From: Ophryocystis elektroscirrha
Lineage: Eukaryota; Apicomplexa; Conoidasida; Neogregarinorida; Ophryocystidae
NCBI GenBank assembly: GCA_030141585.1
Contig: JAQIFP010000039.1
Location: forward strand, 1 to 64,000
Length of the DNA: 64,000 bases
Direction: 5' to 3'
Under the pieces are notes generated by a model. It did not search any database, was not told the origin of the DNA, and saw only the letters and a list, made by a program, of their open reading frames with translations. Positions 11,374-25,000 of this stretch are shown here, in pieces (position 1 is the stretch's first letter; each line of letters opens with the position of its first letter). Both the position numbers and the translations under genes were made by a program.

Positions 11374-13137
11374 TTATGAATTCATGATCAACGTATAAAA
11401 AATAAATAAGAAAACAAACCATAGTTTATTATTTATAAAAATATATTGAAGCAATAAACTATAACTAGTAATTTTTGAATGAATTAATCCGTTTAAATTT
11501 TTGCTACAAGAAATTCGACTGATTTTTGTAAGTAATTTATTAATATTATAATCCAATTTGGCATTTCTGTGAAAATGCGTCAAATGAAAATCACCATGTA
11601 GAGTTGCACGCCATACCTTGCAATCAGTAAATGACTGAAAGGCAGGATTTTCAGAAAATTGTTTAACATGTAAACTTAGCACTAAGCAACTTGTACAAAT
11701 ATGAAATTGGGAAAACATAAAATCATCGTTGCAAGAAATTTTCGGTAAATTATTATATTTTTTACAAGGAATAGAAAATGTTCTTTTATGTATTCGTGTT
11801 GTATAGTATCCATACATGTATGAATTCGCAACACTACTAGCTTCAATAAATAACTTTATTAGAGTATCTGGATCTTTATTCTTGAAAATTTCTTGCATAT
11901 GTTTTGTCAATTCGTTACTCAAAGAATCATACAAATTTTCGTAATACAACTTAAAATTTGTGCTTTTCAAATTTATTTTACGCTGATATAGAATTCTATT
12001 ATTATTTGCAAGTTTCGGAGATAACATTATTGGCGTCATCTCTTTGTTCTCAAAACACTCATTGATTCCATACTTTGAAGCTATCTGAAAAAGTTCATTT
12101 CGTTGCTGCTGTAAAATCGCTGCTATAAAATATACAGAGTACATGGGAGAAGATTTTATAATCAATTGAAGGATTACATTAAATACTTTGGAATCACATA
12201 CAGAATGGCAGAAAAGAGTGATCAACCAAGGAATACAATATTGAAATGTTAATAAGCAATTGAAGTATTTTAGTTCAGAATAGTCCGTCGTGTAAACTGG
12301 GCCATAGCAAGATTTATTTCTGCAAACGCATTGCAATTTTTTTTTTGTTAGTGATTTACGAATTTTTTTCTTATCAAATCCTAAAATCTCATTTGATGAA
12401 AGCGTTAATAAACAGAAAAATGAGCGATCGATTACCCATAGTACTAAACCAATACATGATAACCGAAAATTTATTTCTTCATATAAAGAACCTTTAATGA
12501 AATTGATTAAGTACTTAAGTAATAATTTTTCAATAAATAATGAAACTATAGGTAATAAAGGATATTTCAAAACGTAATTGAACAAAGAGACAGGATGCTT
12601 GAGTAAACATTGTTTATATATAGATCTTTGTTTACATTTCACTTTAGATATCAATATATTATTTTTAATATTCTGTTTTTTACTGCCTTGTTTTAATAGC
12701 CAGTTTTTCAAAAGTATGATGTCGATTTCCACGTTACCAACCTTATCTATATTCACACGTACAAAATGCACATCTAGATTATGGGTTACATGAATTAAAA
12801 TATTACCTGAATCTGTATTTTTCAACTTAATAATAGAAGTACGCTTAAATATAAAAAGTTGAACTATTACAGCAAAAAGTTCATGAATTCCTTGAGTATA
12901 AACAATACCAAAATTTTTGTTTCTTTCAAAAACATCACATATAAGATAGTGCACTATGTGCAGTTTTTGTATAGTAGGACTTGATATGTATGTTTTACAT
13001 CGTAATATGTCTTTCCATATTTGATCAGTATCAATAGAGTATGAACCCTGTAACTTGAATGAGTACTTCCTCTCATGCAATAAACTTTTAATCACACAGA
13101 ATTTATTATCATTTGGGATTGATATATAAAATTGCAT
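11374..13137 (-). CDS. TBC-domain Rab GTPase-activating protein, TBC1D20/Gyp8-like
   Basis: Single exon of 587 codons. Near residue 39 it has QIWKDILRC, matching the IxxDxxR catalytic-arginine motif of TBC GAPs. Near residue 80, YTQGIHEL matches YxQG with the glutamine finger, and the preceding VFERNKNFGIVYTQG resembles the ERNPQLHYYQG region of TBC1D20. After a long insertion, IPWLITLFCHSVCDSKVF and MYSVYFIAAILQQQR match the TBC1D20/Gyp8 pattern of a W-IT-FGH helix followed by P-MP-YF-A. TBC1D20 acts on Rab1 and Rab18 at the ER; the target here is inferred only. The protein is divergent and long, with poorly conserved insertions. A hydrophobic C-terminal tail (WFVFLFIFYTLI) could be a tail anchor, as TBC1D20 has. 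Confidence 0.7.
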   Translation of the reverse strand: MQFYISIPNDNKFCVIKSLLHERKYSFKLQGSYSIDTDQIWKDILRCKTYISSPTIQKLHIVHYLICDVFERNKNFGIVYTQGIHELFAVIVQLFIFKRTSIIKLKNTDSGNILIHVTHNLDVHFVRVNIDKVGNVEIDIILLKNWLLKQGSKKQNIKNNILISKVKCKQRSIYKQCLLKHPVSLFNYVLKYPLLPIVSLFIEKLLLKYLINFIKGSLYEEINFRLSCIGLVLWVIDRSFFCLLTLSSNEILGFDKKKIRKSLTKKKLQCVCRNKSCYGPVYTTDYSELKYFNCLLTFQYCIPWLITLFCHSVCDSKVFNVILQLIIKSSPMYSVYFIAAILQQQRNELFQIASKYGINECFENKEMTPIMLSPKLANNNRILYQRKINLKSTNFKLYYENLYDSLSNELTKHMQEIFKNKDPDTLIKLFIEASSVANSYMYGYYTTRIHKRTFSIPCKKYNNLPKISCNDDFMFSQFHICTSCLVLSLHVKQFSENPAFQSFTDCKVWRATLHGDFHLTHFHRNAKLDYNINKLLTKISRISCSKNLNGLIHSKITSYSLLLQYIFINNKLWFVFLFIFYTLIMNS

Positions 13138-13280
13138 ATAAGAACAAGCATATTTCAGGTACCTTTTATATAATTCAAAATATTTATTATCTTATTCGTG
13201 TGTATGATCTTTTGACACAATAAAACTTCATCTATATAAAAAACTTCAATTTAATATATACTGATTAAACAGATATTTAA

Positions 13281-13847
13281 TTACACATTGGCGTCCATAA
13301 TTTGCCATATATTATCTATTGGGATACACTTGCACGTCAAAATTTTTTCATAATCTGTTTTATCCGAATCACCATAGTTTGTTTTAAGTATGAAATAGAA
13401 AGGAGCCGAAATGTATACATCGTTATTTTCAATAATTTTGCGATCATCTTTAAAGGGATATGTACTACTGGTGTGACCTGGAAAACTTAAGCGACCATTT
13501 GACGGCAAAGAAAATTTGTTATTTATAGTTGAGGGTATAGAACCATCAGAAATCGAAAATTCTTGTGCGTCATTGTACGGTATCAAATCTACTGCTGCAG
13601 TGTATCTTCTATATTTAGAATCAGCAGCATAATCCTGAAAATTATTCTCAAATGCTGTATTGGGGACGCACTCGCTTACAGAGTGTTTAATAAATTGGGT
13701 ACATTTCTCTAAATTTAGAACCAAAGATCTTCTTTCAGAAATTTCAGCGAACGTAGGAATTTTGATATTACTGCTATTCAACAATGCCTCCTCATTAGAT
13801 TTCCTATTATGAATGGTAAAATCTGTATTTCTTGTGTGATATAACAT
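13281..13847 (-). CDS. Hypothetical protein, 188 aa
   Basis: Frame from ATG 13847 to a stop at 13281. Composition is balanced and protein-like, with segments such as FAEISERRSLVLNLEKC and the C-terminal FYFILKTNYGDSDKTDYE. No membrane helix, coiled coil or known motif is evident. It lies 143 bases upstream of the TBC gene on the same strand. Function unknown. Confidence 0.6.
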   Translation of the reverse strand: MLYHTRNTDFTIHNRKSNEEALLNSSNIKIPTFAEISERRSLVLNLEKCTQFIKHSVSECVPNTAFENNFQDYAADSKYRRYTAAVDLIPYNDAQEFSISDGSIPSTINNKFSLPSNGRLSFPGHTSSTYPFKDDRKIIENNDVYISAPFYFILKTNYGDSDKTDYEKILTCKCIPIDNIWQIMDANV

Positions 13848-14097
13848 TTTTTTATACAAAAAAAACCCTCTATTTTTTGATACAAAAAAAAATAGAAATG
13901 TGAGTGCAGAAACGTTTTCACAAGTATATAAGCTTACGTTTAATCGAAATAATTTTGGCTGTTTATGTAGTCACATATAAAGCTATAATTAAATCTAGCA
14001 GTTCAGTCTAAAGTTGGTAATATCAATTTTACAGATGATTCGATCTAAATTTTTTTCAGACGTGCATATTTAAAATTTTAATAAAAATATTGAAAAT

Positions 14098-16040
14098 TTA
14101 GTGCGTAATAGATGACACGGTCAAATTTGCAAATTGTACAGACCCTATTGAAGACCATAACCCTACGTTATAGTTTAAGTGTTTTATGAATTTGCCATAG
14201 TTATATTCTAAAACTTTTTGCTTATTAAAAGACACCTTAACAAATAATATAATATATTGAGTTATACCGTAAGAAGATATGATTTATTGTCATAAGTCGC
14301 TTCCAATAAATGTTTTTCGTTTTCCCATGCATTCGGAAGATTTATCAATGCTAATAATTTTCCGAAACCCTGATGAATATATTAATAACGATCAGAATAA
14401 TAATTTTTGACGCTTATATATAAACATATACAACTTTAATGTGCTTTCGTAATTACAATATATTATTACAAGTTTCTGTAATTTAATCAGTTTTGTGTAT
14501 ACAAAGATTCGATTAATAACTTATGTTATTAGATAAATTAATAGATTAGATAAGCTTTGCAACTTTGGTTTTTGCTAGATGAATTACTTTAATATGCTGC
14601 CGAATGCGAGCAGCTTTCCGCGCTGTGTCAATTGTAACCGAATAAAATTCTTCTGGGTTTTTATAAAAGACAACAAAACCTCCTTCTGAATCAACTGCGA
14701 ATATCAACTGAACTGACAATGCAGCTTTACTACAATTGAAACCCTGTTTGATTTGTGACAGAAATTTATTGATTGTATACTTTCAAAACTAAAGGATATA
14801 TTGTTTCAGATGTTTGCCTTTGTGTAGGTGCAATCCGTAATGTTTTTTCGTATTTATCTCTCAAAATTACCCAGGATCTAGCATTTAGCCAATCTCTAAT
14901 TATTTTTTTTTCAACATTATTGTTTCTTATTACCCTAAATCAGGAGTAGTCTTAGCATAATTTGAACATGAATCATTTTTTATTTTTTGAGCAGTTTCGA
15001 GCTGTTTAGCGATTTGGTTTTTTGAAACTTTTGAAGTTTTCATTGTTTTAGATTCAGATTCTTGTGATATATTCTAAAATCAATTTCTTGAAATTTTAAA
15101 ATACTTTAGCAATAGTGTCACTTGCATTTTCAAATGCTTTCATAGATGTAGGATATAAAGGGCTTTGCATGTACCCGCCAATGAGATTACGAAATGAAAC
15201 ACTACTTTCTAAGCATGTGAGTCCAAACGAGCCAACTCCTTCCCATGTATCCTTAAAATGATAATTTATAACTTGAAGCCCATTTAAATAGATACTTAGA
15301 CAGGTTTGAAATAAATTTGTTTTACTTGAGTGCTGATAAGCTGTACTGAACTCCCAATAAATTAAATCTGATTAACCTTATGTAATGGTTTTACAATGAT
15401 AATGTGATTATATTTTAATAAATTTTTGATATATTCCATTTATATGTATACATACCCTGTTGTATTAGCATAAACCGTGACAGTAGGAAAACTTATCAAG
15501 ACGTTATTATTGACATGACCAGAATAAATAGTAAAAATATCGGGAGACATTGAAGCGTTTTTCCGTAAAAGCAGAAACCCATATTCTAAAATTGCTGACA
15601 AATATAACTTATAGTTACCGGTGTAATTTTGGAATTTGAAAACTACCTAAAAAAGATGAGAAACCATATGCTGTACCCCTGCCGAACCTTGGGAATTCAG
15701 AAATTTTATATAAGTAGCAATAAAACCAGATCTGCAATTAAATAAAATAATATCAAAGTTTATATAAGTATAGAAATTTATTTCGTATGTTTGTGCATTA
15801 CGGAAGCATAAATTTTTGTTGTATTAGAAATGATTGAGGTATTTCTTGAGAAGAAATGTAATTTTTGTTGCTTTGTATGAGATCTATTGCTACCGAGGGT
15901 TTGTTCGAATTCAACGGTATAATTGTACTTGCTTCTATTTCATTTATTATAGTTTCGTTTATCCTCCAGTCCGTTTTCATTTCACTTCTGTCAATACTTA
16001 TTTCTCGCCATGACGTCAAATCATTAAATTTACTAAACAT
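14098..16040 (-). CDS. Multi-exon protein of unknown function, faintly DNAJC11-like
   Basis: Minus-strand gene with ATG at 16040 and about nine exons joined by introns of mostly 30-38 nt. Early segments (SGFIATYIKFLNSQGSAGVV, KLYLSAILEYGFLLL, VNNNVLISFPTVTVY) look like alternating beta strands. The last two exons (14390-14274 and about 14242-14098) contain ENEKHLLEATYDNKSYLLTV, which recalls the C-terminal DUF3395 of mitochondrial DNAJC11 (EEKSLKVLYQFRGVLHQV). The middle is charged. I found no J domain upstream, so the resemblance is weak. There is an in-frame alternative stop at 14546-14548: the gene may end there, leaving the 14.1-14.4 kb exons as a separate gene. Confidence 0.55.
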
Positions 16041-16790
16041 GTATTAGTTTTTTTGTATTACGTTTCAAATATCAAATTAGACTCCTAAAACATGAGAAAT
16101 TAAATTAGATAAGTATATAAAGCTTAATCATCTGTATTTTTGATAAAAATTTTTAAAGTGTATCTATTTTTTTCAAATAAAATTTAAATAAAACTTTATT
16201 ATTTGAGATGATTCACATTACTTGAATAGATGTATTGAATTTTTCATCAAAGTTTAAAACATGAGATAGGTCATCAGTTTTATTGAAGCAAATACCATAT
16301 ATAGATTTAAAAAAACATATGAAACAAGTGAAATAAATTAATTTAAAATATTTGTTATTTTTTGACATACTACCTACATTTGTAATTTCAAATAACTCAC
16401 GCATTCAGCTGGTGTAAAAATATCGTTAAATATTGTCAATCACTCAATAACAAATGAGTTCGATTAATTATATTACAAAATAAAAATATTGAATGCATCG
16501 TTGATTAAAATTTATGAAATGTTGTCTTAAAATGTGCTATAGCGTACGCCATGGACTATTAAACTACAAATATTAATAACTGTCCTGAAACATATCGGTT
16601 TTATAAGTAAGATTCATAAAAAAAATTAAATTGAGCATTTTAAAGTTTGGATAAGAAATAAAGTAACAATAATACGTATATCTACAGAGGTTTACACTAC
16701 TCTTAATTTCAGTGTCATTGAGACATAAATATGCATGTATGATACATGTTTAAAAAACATATACTTATTATATACTTTGAAAGATTTGTT
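16041..16790. other. Divergent intergenic region
   Basis: Separates minus-strand and plus-strand genes, so it should hold both promoters. One minus frame (16213-16404, starting MRELFEITN) is open for 63 codons and is followed by a donor-like GTAGGT after nine codons; it could be a first exon, but I could not link it to anything. Confidence 0.4.
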
Positions 16791-18124
16791 ATGCATACGT
16801 GTTACAGAATGATGTTTAATGGACTTATTCAAAGTACCAGTGAACCTTTACAAGTAAAAGACGCTAGCTCTTTAGCTACTTTGAAAGTAAGAGTAAATTT
16901 TATTATCTATATATGCTTAGAAATTTTATGAGTCCAAACAATTTAAAAAAGCTCTTAAACTAATTGACCAGTTGATATCTCAATATAACACTATAGGAGG
17001 TTTATATTCTTTAAAAGCTCTTATACTACTTGATCTGAAAGACAAGTTAACCGAAGCTACAGAAGTCGCTAATAAGGTTAAAGTTATAAATGTTTACACA
17101 TCTGTAAATAATGATGTTAATATTATATATGCATTTAATTTAATTTTTTTTTATTTAGCAGCTCATGATATTAGTAAAATTGTAGAATAAAAAAAAAAAA
17201 ATTATAATTTTACAAATTGACTAATCTATACATACATTTAAGTGAATGATAATAAAAAGAAAAATTTTAACGCTCAATCAATAAAATTTACAAGTATACT
17301 TCTTGATATAAGCTGGTAGATTTATTTGTTTATGTGTAATATTATTCATAATATCTATATTTATCTATATACTTGGTAATTCTTACAATAGGCTAAAATG
17401 TCAATACTATTATTAAAGTTATAGTAAGCTTTTGTAGCCATTGTAACCAATGATTAGTTTTAATAAGTTACATATTTATTTTTGTTGGTAATTGCAATTT
17501 TTACATATATACTGAAAATACATTAAAAGATTATAAATATATAATTGAAGTTTCTAAAAGTCAAGATATTTCGTGTGAGAAGTTCTGTTTTTATATGTTG
17601 CCCATTAATCAATGTTTAGGCTTTGAATTATGACGTGAAAAACCATTATTGTTGGTATGTGCTGGGATCTGTTTTTAAGCAATCAAGGTAAAGTTGAAAT
17701 CCAAAAAAAAAATTTTTCCATGCACTTCAAAAATGCATAAATGCAATTCATTCGTTTGAATGTAAATATTTTTAAATCACAGGAATTTAGCTAAAGCGAA
17801 AAGCTGCTTCTCTGCCTGCGTTAAGTTGGGAGCTTCAGTTCCAGCTTTGGAAGAGCTTGCTTATTTACAGCTGAACTTTTTTGAGTTTGTAAGTTTTATA
17901 ATACCGTAATTTTTTGTTCAAGCAAGCTTTCCGTGAATCCTACCGTCAAATATTTAATAATTTTCCTTTGCTCAAATTAAATTGGTTAGCATACGCATTA
18001 TCTCAACATCTTGTAAGTTTTTGATAAATAACATGAGTTCTCATTTATATATCTTTAATTAATGAGTAATTAGAAAATTTTTTTTAGCGTTATATGCAAT
18101 TACCACTATTATTATTGTTAGTAT

Positions 18125-18176
<52 letters not shown>

Positions 18177-21100
18177 ATTATTATAATTAGCTGAACATTT
18201 TGAACAATTCATTTATACTACTTCTACTGCTTCACGTTTTAATGCAATATGTTTAAAGTTACTGTATAATGATTAGGTTGGAGATTGTAAAAAGGCTGGA
18301 CTTCTCATCGTTCGTATGTTAGAATTATTTCACTTTGAAAATTTAAAGAAAAATAATATTAAACCGTTGATAAATGTAACAAAATTTGAAAATGCCAACA
18401 TTAGCACAGATTTATGAATATTTAGTTTTATTGTTTGAATCGCAAAAAGAGTACGATTTAACTGTTCAACAAATATTACAAATACCTGTAGAAATTCGGT
18501 AAAGCACTTATTTAGAAAATAACATTCAGATCACAATATTTATGGAAGACAATGGCTAGAATAGCAATGTACCAGAAAAACTATTCTCTTGCACATGAGA
18601 TTTATAAAACTTTATACTCCATAAATATTTACGATCGCCAAGCAATGGTGTGCTCTGTGCTAACCAGTCCCGTATTTCAAAATTCTTTGGAACTAGTTAC
18701 TTTCGAAGAAAAACCTACTCAAAACTCTCAACTGTTTCTGATTTCACCATACGCTTTAAGTCATAGTGATTATAATAGAAACGAAAGTGATGGATGGCTA
18801 TCTCATCCCCCGCATTTATATTTTCAACGTTATCCAGAATTCAAATATTCTTCAAAATCGTACTCTGTATACCAGCGCATTTTTTATAAAACTAGAGATT
18901 TTACGGAGAAAGAATCCGATGATTTATTACAATATATATCAAATGGTAACTTTGGTTCATTTAAACAATTGTATTACTTATACTACACTTAAGCATCTAC
19001 CGTCACTAGAGCATTTATTTATTTGAGATGTTGTTCTTTTAGTAACAATCACATTAACTGAAAAAAATAGTAATAGCAAAATACTATAATAAAACCAGAA
19101 CGATCATTGAGTAGCAAAAAGTAATAATTTATAGCTTCAAATTCTCCATTGAAAAAGACGTTTTATATTTATACCAATCAGTTTGAAAGATCGTTTATTG
19201 TGATTATAAGTTTATTTATAATTTTTAGAATTGACCGAAAAAACAACAAATTATTTAATGTTGAGTTTTGGAATCTATTTGTTGGAAGATAATATAAGCC
19301 CTTTATATCTATTTCTACGATTACTATTTTCTAAATTGGGGTCAGGGGCTTTCTATATAATAAAATGGATTAAGGAATCTATCAAAACAAAGCCAAAGCT
19401 TGTAATTATGTAGCTACAATTAATAATTTAAAAATGTTGCTATATATAACAATTTAATTTATTTATTTATTTATTTTTTTTTTAGGGAAAATTAATTTTA
19501 GATATAGTATCAAAAATAGGAGCGCATCTTAACACATCTAAGGACAAATCAGTAGCTTCCATAATCAACATATGCAAAGAATATTTACCTATTGCTTATG
19601 TCGAGAAACTTGTACCTTTAATTGGTATTTAAATTGAAATTAAAATCAATATTCTCCACAATAGAAAAGATGTTAAACAAACCTTCAATTTTTATTGTTG
19701 ACGAAATCAAATTCACATGTATCCAATTACTTTACTATCTTAACATGCGTAGTCCGTTATTAGAATATACTAAAAAAGTAAATTATTGAAACAAATAATA
19801 TAATGTATCACTTCTTGTTTATTTTCCCGTAAATCTGTGTATAACAATGATAATTAGTAAATTTTTAAATTGAATTTTAATTTGCTTCAGTTTGCAGATG
19901 AGAACTTTATCAATGTTGATGTTCTATTACTTTCTGCGAAAGTTTTCCATCGTTGTGGTTTATTCTTAGAAGCAAAAAAATATTCTCATATGGCTATGCA
20001 AGAAAAAAATGATCTCAATATTGGTTCACAGTGGCTAAAATATACTTTAGAAGCTAATGAAGCCGACGAGGTAATTTATTGATTACTTAATTAATTTATT
20101 CATTTGTTTTTACTATTATATTAAATTGTGTTTTTTATATAATTTCATATAATTTATTAAGTGCTTATGTCTACTAATAAATACTTTTAGAGTGTTCGCA
20201 ATTTTGCTGAACTAGCGGGAAAACGTACTAGAGAACAGTTTTTCGAATATCAGATCATGGAGTAATCAACAAAAACATAAATTATTATAATTCAGATATG
20301 AGCTTCGTATGGGAGATGCGCAAATGCGGTTATGTAACTACGAATTGGCTGTGTTTTATTACAACAAAATTCAGGAACAACTGCAAACAATATGTGATGG
20401 GTTTTCAGATTTTCATGTATACAATATACGAAATTTTAAATTAAGAATTGAGTATGAAAATATTAAAATGTTGGAACGATCATGCAACCATAAGTAAGCT
20501 ACATATCTTAATACGGATACTTGAGCTAAAAACCATACCTTTGTAATGGTTTTTGCTTGAAATATTACCTTTACTCTGAAAATGTTGCAATATTTTAATC
20601 ACTGAATAGTTCTCACTGAAAGTCTAATAGTTTGCTGTTAGAGTGAGTTTAATTTGCATATTCTTGAGTATATAATAATAAAACTATATCTTCAATTTCA
20701 AGAGCACAAATTTGTTAAATACTCCATAGTATTTAATTTTCTAAATTTTCATCTTAATTTTAGGTATAATTATCTAACAAATGCCAGATTGTATGAGTGT
20801 TCAAAACATTGTTCATTGATATCTGAAGTATATAATATAGTTAACTGATTTATGACAAATAGGCTAAGGTTAAAGAGATTGTTGAAAAATTATCAAATAA
20901 AGTTCCTTTATGGATAAAATCTCACCAAATTGCTTTTGAGTACTACAAAAAACAAGGTATAGATCTATTAAGACTATTTTTGTGAACATAGAACAACCTT
21001 TTTTAATGATACAAGCTTTATACAGATTGTTCAAAATTGCAAGGTTTGGAATCATCGATCTAGATCTTTTTCCATATTTAACTTTTTTCCTATTAAGATG

Positions 21101-22013
21101 TAAGTTAACTCATTAAGCTAGATATATAACCTAATAGTACTGAAATAACCTTTCAAGTGTTTATTCGATTCCTTACTATCGTACTTAAAATTATTATTGA
21201 ATGGTTATACATAATTAAATCATATAAAAAAATTAAACTTGTGACTGTTAATCACTAATTAAGGTTATATAGAATTACTTATTGTTATTATACCTATTCA
21301 ATTTTTAGACTATCAATCCACTTATTATCCGAAGCCCGTTCAAACTGTTTTAGATGGAGTTATAGATAAAATGTTTGACGAAGCAGCTTTTAAAATAGAA
21401 AAATCAAATCCTGTAACATCTTTATGGACAAAAATGATGATGTATTCTCAAAACACAGAAGAAGGATTTTATACATTGAAACAATGTAATATTATATTAT
21501 TTATATATAATGAACAGTGTTGATTTTCGAAAATATGCTAAAAGAAGACGGACAAGATGTGTCTCTTATTCAAGAATTATTTACAGCGATTGAGAACAAG
21601 CTGCAATTTACCACTAACTGCCATATAAAAATCATTCAAAACTTGTACTACTTAAAAGCTCACTCCAAATTATCCCAGCCAATTACGGTAAAATACTTTA
21701 AATAGATATATTATATGTGCTAAATTCTGATACATGAAATTCTTCACAACAATGTTTGTGATTAATAACCAATCAATATATATATATATATATATATATA
21801 TACCTATTGATAATAAATGATAGTTGTATATGTTACTGTATTTTTATAATGTTCAGATATTTAAATATATGTTATTCTTGTAAAAACAAGAATATAATTT
21901 GATGTTGTATATATATCATTACTCTTTTTTTGTTTTAGAATTTATTACAAACGCATTATAACGAAGCTTTAAAAACATTTGAAACGATGCACTGCATTCC
22001 AGTCCCCGTATAA
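16791..22013 (+). CDS. NAA15: N-terminal acetyltransferase A auxiliary subunit NAA15
   Basis: Large TPR scaffold that anchors the catalytic subunit NAA10 to the ribosome for co-translational N-acetylation. About 17 exons. Recognisable stretches in order: KFYESKQFKKALKLIDQLI and GGLYSLKALILLDLKDK (first repeats); ALNYDVKNHYCWYVLGSVF; KAKSCFSACVKLGAS; FRESYRQIFNNFP; KAGLLIVRMLELFHFE; VDVLLLSAKVFHRCGLFLEA; then the hallmark DGFSDFHVYNIRNFKLRIEY, equivalent to DQFDFHTYCMRKMTLR in animals. It ends with HYNEALKTFETM and TAA 22011-22013. Start could be ATG 16791 or 16809. Many introns are 34 nt. Exon joins between 18.97 and 19.9 kb are less certain. The lysine-rich insert of animal NAA15 is absent. 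Confidence 0.9.
18134..18169. repeat. (TA)n microsatellite in an NAA15 intron
   Basis: Uninterrupted TA dinucleotides within an intron of NAA15. Confidence 0.9.
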
Positions 22014-22039
22014 TTTTTTTTTTTTGGTAATTTATTTTC

Positions 22040-25000
22040 ATGATACATGAAAAGAAACGACGACTAAATGCATCTTTTATTGATGATCTTTTTGTTCAAA
22101 TGATCAAAGAATGTAAAAGTAGTTTGGACACAGTTGTGCAAGAGAATATTTTACCTTTAGATGTATGGTTAATACATGTGTTGACTTTAACCTTAAAAAT
22201 ATATCCATCTATATATGAATATATAGATACATATATGTAAATATATATATACTTACATATATATACATATATGTGTATGTATATACATCTATAAACATAG
22301 ATATACATAATTATACACAAATATACATATATATATATATATATACATATGTATACATATATCTATACATATATGTAAATATTTATTTTACATTATTCAT
22401 ATAAATAAATTATTCAAATTTATTTATATATTTATACATATATATACATATATACACATATATACATATGTATACATATATCTATACATATATGTAAATA
22501 TTTATTTATTTATTTTATTTATTCATATAAATAAATTATCCAAATTTATTCATATATTTATACATATATATGTATAAAGATATATATACAGTTATACATT
22601 TATACATTTATACATATATATACATATATATACATATACATACATATATATACATATATATACATATATATACATATATATACATATATATACATATATA
22701 TACATATATATACATATATATACATATATATACATATATATACATATATACATATGAACTATAATTGAAGTTGGTTATTTATTGAAAAAAAACTATTATA
22801 GTAGCTTAAATTAATGCCTTTTTGTGTTTTAACTGAACAGAGTTTAAAGAACATAACTCAAAATATTTTAAAATTATATAGCTGTTATATAATGAATCAT
22901 TTTAGACTCCTCTTTTTCGACGTGAATTATTTGTTCGCTTACATATTACACTGAAATCATTGGAAAATGAGTGCGAAGAGTTAAAAAAAAAAGTTGATAC
23001 AAAAGATTTGATAATAAAATTTCTCGTAACAAAAAAACTATGTTTGGATCCGAAAATTGTGTTTAAATTATTTCAGCTTTCTCAAAATTCTGAAGAGCTA
23101 GTAAGTAAAGAATGCAGTCGGATATTAGAACTGTCTTCTTTTCCGCATGAAAATACATCAAATGTTGATGATGTAAATTTATATAAAGAAATCAACAATC
23201 AACTCAAATGTGATATTGATCAACTTCGTAACAAAGTAAGAATACTGTCACATAATATTTTTAGATGACAGCTTATTTATCTCGTGACTCTAATATATGG
23301 TGTACTATTAATTCATACGCAGGTAATCTAATTTGGATTTATTGATAAATTTTTCGAAGTAAATGATCATAATTAAAATATTAGTATTATTAGTTAAACT
23401 CTTATAAGATGTTGTTTTATTTTTCTAGAAAAATGTTGGAAACTGTTCAGATTCAACAATAATTTAATATTGTAAATAATTGCTTAATACGTATTACATA
23501 AAATTGTAAAATTAACAATTTTTATTTTAGCTTATAAATTATGTATAATACGGGAGCTGTTTCGATTTATTTATTTCTTAGAAAATCGTTATGAAAGTTC
23601 CTACTTTGAATATGTGTTAATTAAGCTTTCTCGTTTGATTCGTGATAACAAGCACTTATATAATTGCCGGGTGAATTGGTTGGAAAAACTTAAAAATGTT
23701 GCTGATAAAATCAAACAAGGAAATTTTTTTGAAAAAAGCTTGGAAAAAATTTTGGATAATTCCACTTTAGAAGAATACCAGAAAGGGAAGGTATATGATT
23801 ATTACTATGTTCATATATTAGTTATATTGTCCAAAACTAATGCGTGTAATATTAGAAATAAGATTTAATTGCATTGTTATACTATTTATATTGCAGTGAG
23901 TTCATATATATATATATATACCATTAAAATATAATGTTTATGGTTAAGAACTATTTGCAACTCTTAATTATACTTTAAGTTTAATTGTAAATGCTTTTAT
24001 TACTCATGTAAAAGATGTTTTTTGTTAGCAAAGCCTTTTGAATCAACTTAATCTACAGCAAACTCAATTTACAAACCAACTCAGACAACTTAGTGATCGA
24101 TACCAGCAAATTCTTAACAGTTTACGACTTGAATGTGATTCATTAAAAAATGAAAAAATGGATCTGAAAGGAAAACTTGAAGAAACACTCGAAAACTTGC
24201 AACAACTTAAAAATCAAGTAACATATATATATATTTGAACCCATTCAATTAAAGAATAATCATTTTGAATTTCAAGTGGAATCTCTGAAAAGTGATTTAG
24301 CAAAAGCACAAGAATCCTTAGAATTTGCTAAAAATTTAGAGAAAGAACTCGTAAAAGAAAAAAGTAATAGTGCAAAAGAAGTAAGTTTTTTTTATTAAAA
24401 AAAAAAAATTGTATATAACATACAAAATTACTTTAATTTACTAATTAAATTAAATTAGATTAAAGATAATTTTAATATATTTTTATATATATATATTATA
24501 TTTTATGTGATAAAAATAATAATGTAAATTTTTTTTCAAAATACAATACCAGACATAAAACTTATTGCATTACTATTTTTACTTAATAAATTACACATAT
24601 GTGTATGTGTGAGTACACATATATGTATGTGTTAATAAATATAGTTATATTTGCTCTATGATAAACAGTTTAATTGGTTTTACGTGTATTTATATATAAT
24701 TTCCATTATTTTTATATAACTGCATTAACTACACTTTCATGAAATAGGTCATAAATGAAACAAAAGATATTCAATCTCTTATAAATCAACGTAATCGCTT
24801 GGCAGCAGATTTAGATGATTACGAAATGTTACTTAATGTGAAAATGGATGAGATATCGAAACTTGAAAACCGTGCAGAAGAAAAGTCATACTATAAATAT
24901 TTAAATAATGACATAATTTTAAAATTGTCCAACATTAACTGCAATTCTTTACAGATCCCAGTTACTATCAAAGTTGGCATCAGAATCTTTATCATACACT

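Noticed and set aside
22570..22764. Frame of [16 protein letters not shown]
   Set aside because: Translation of the decamer microsatellite.
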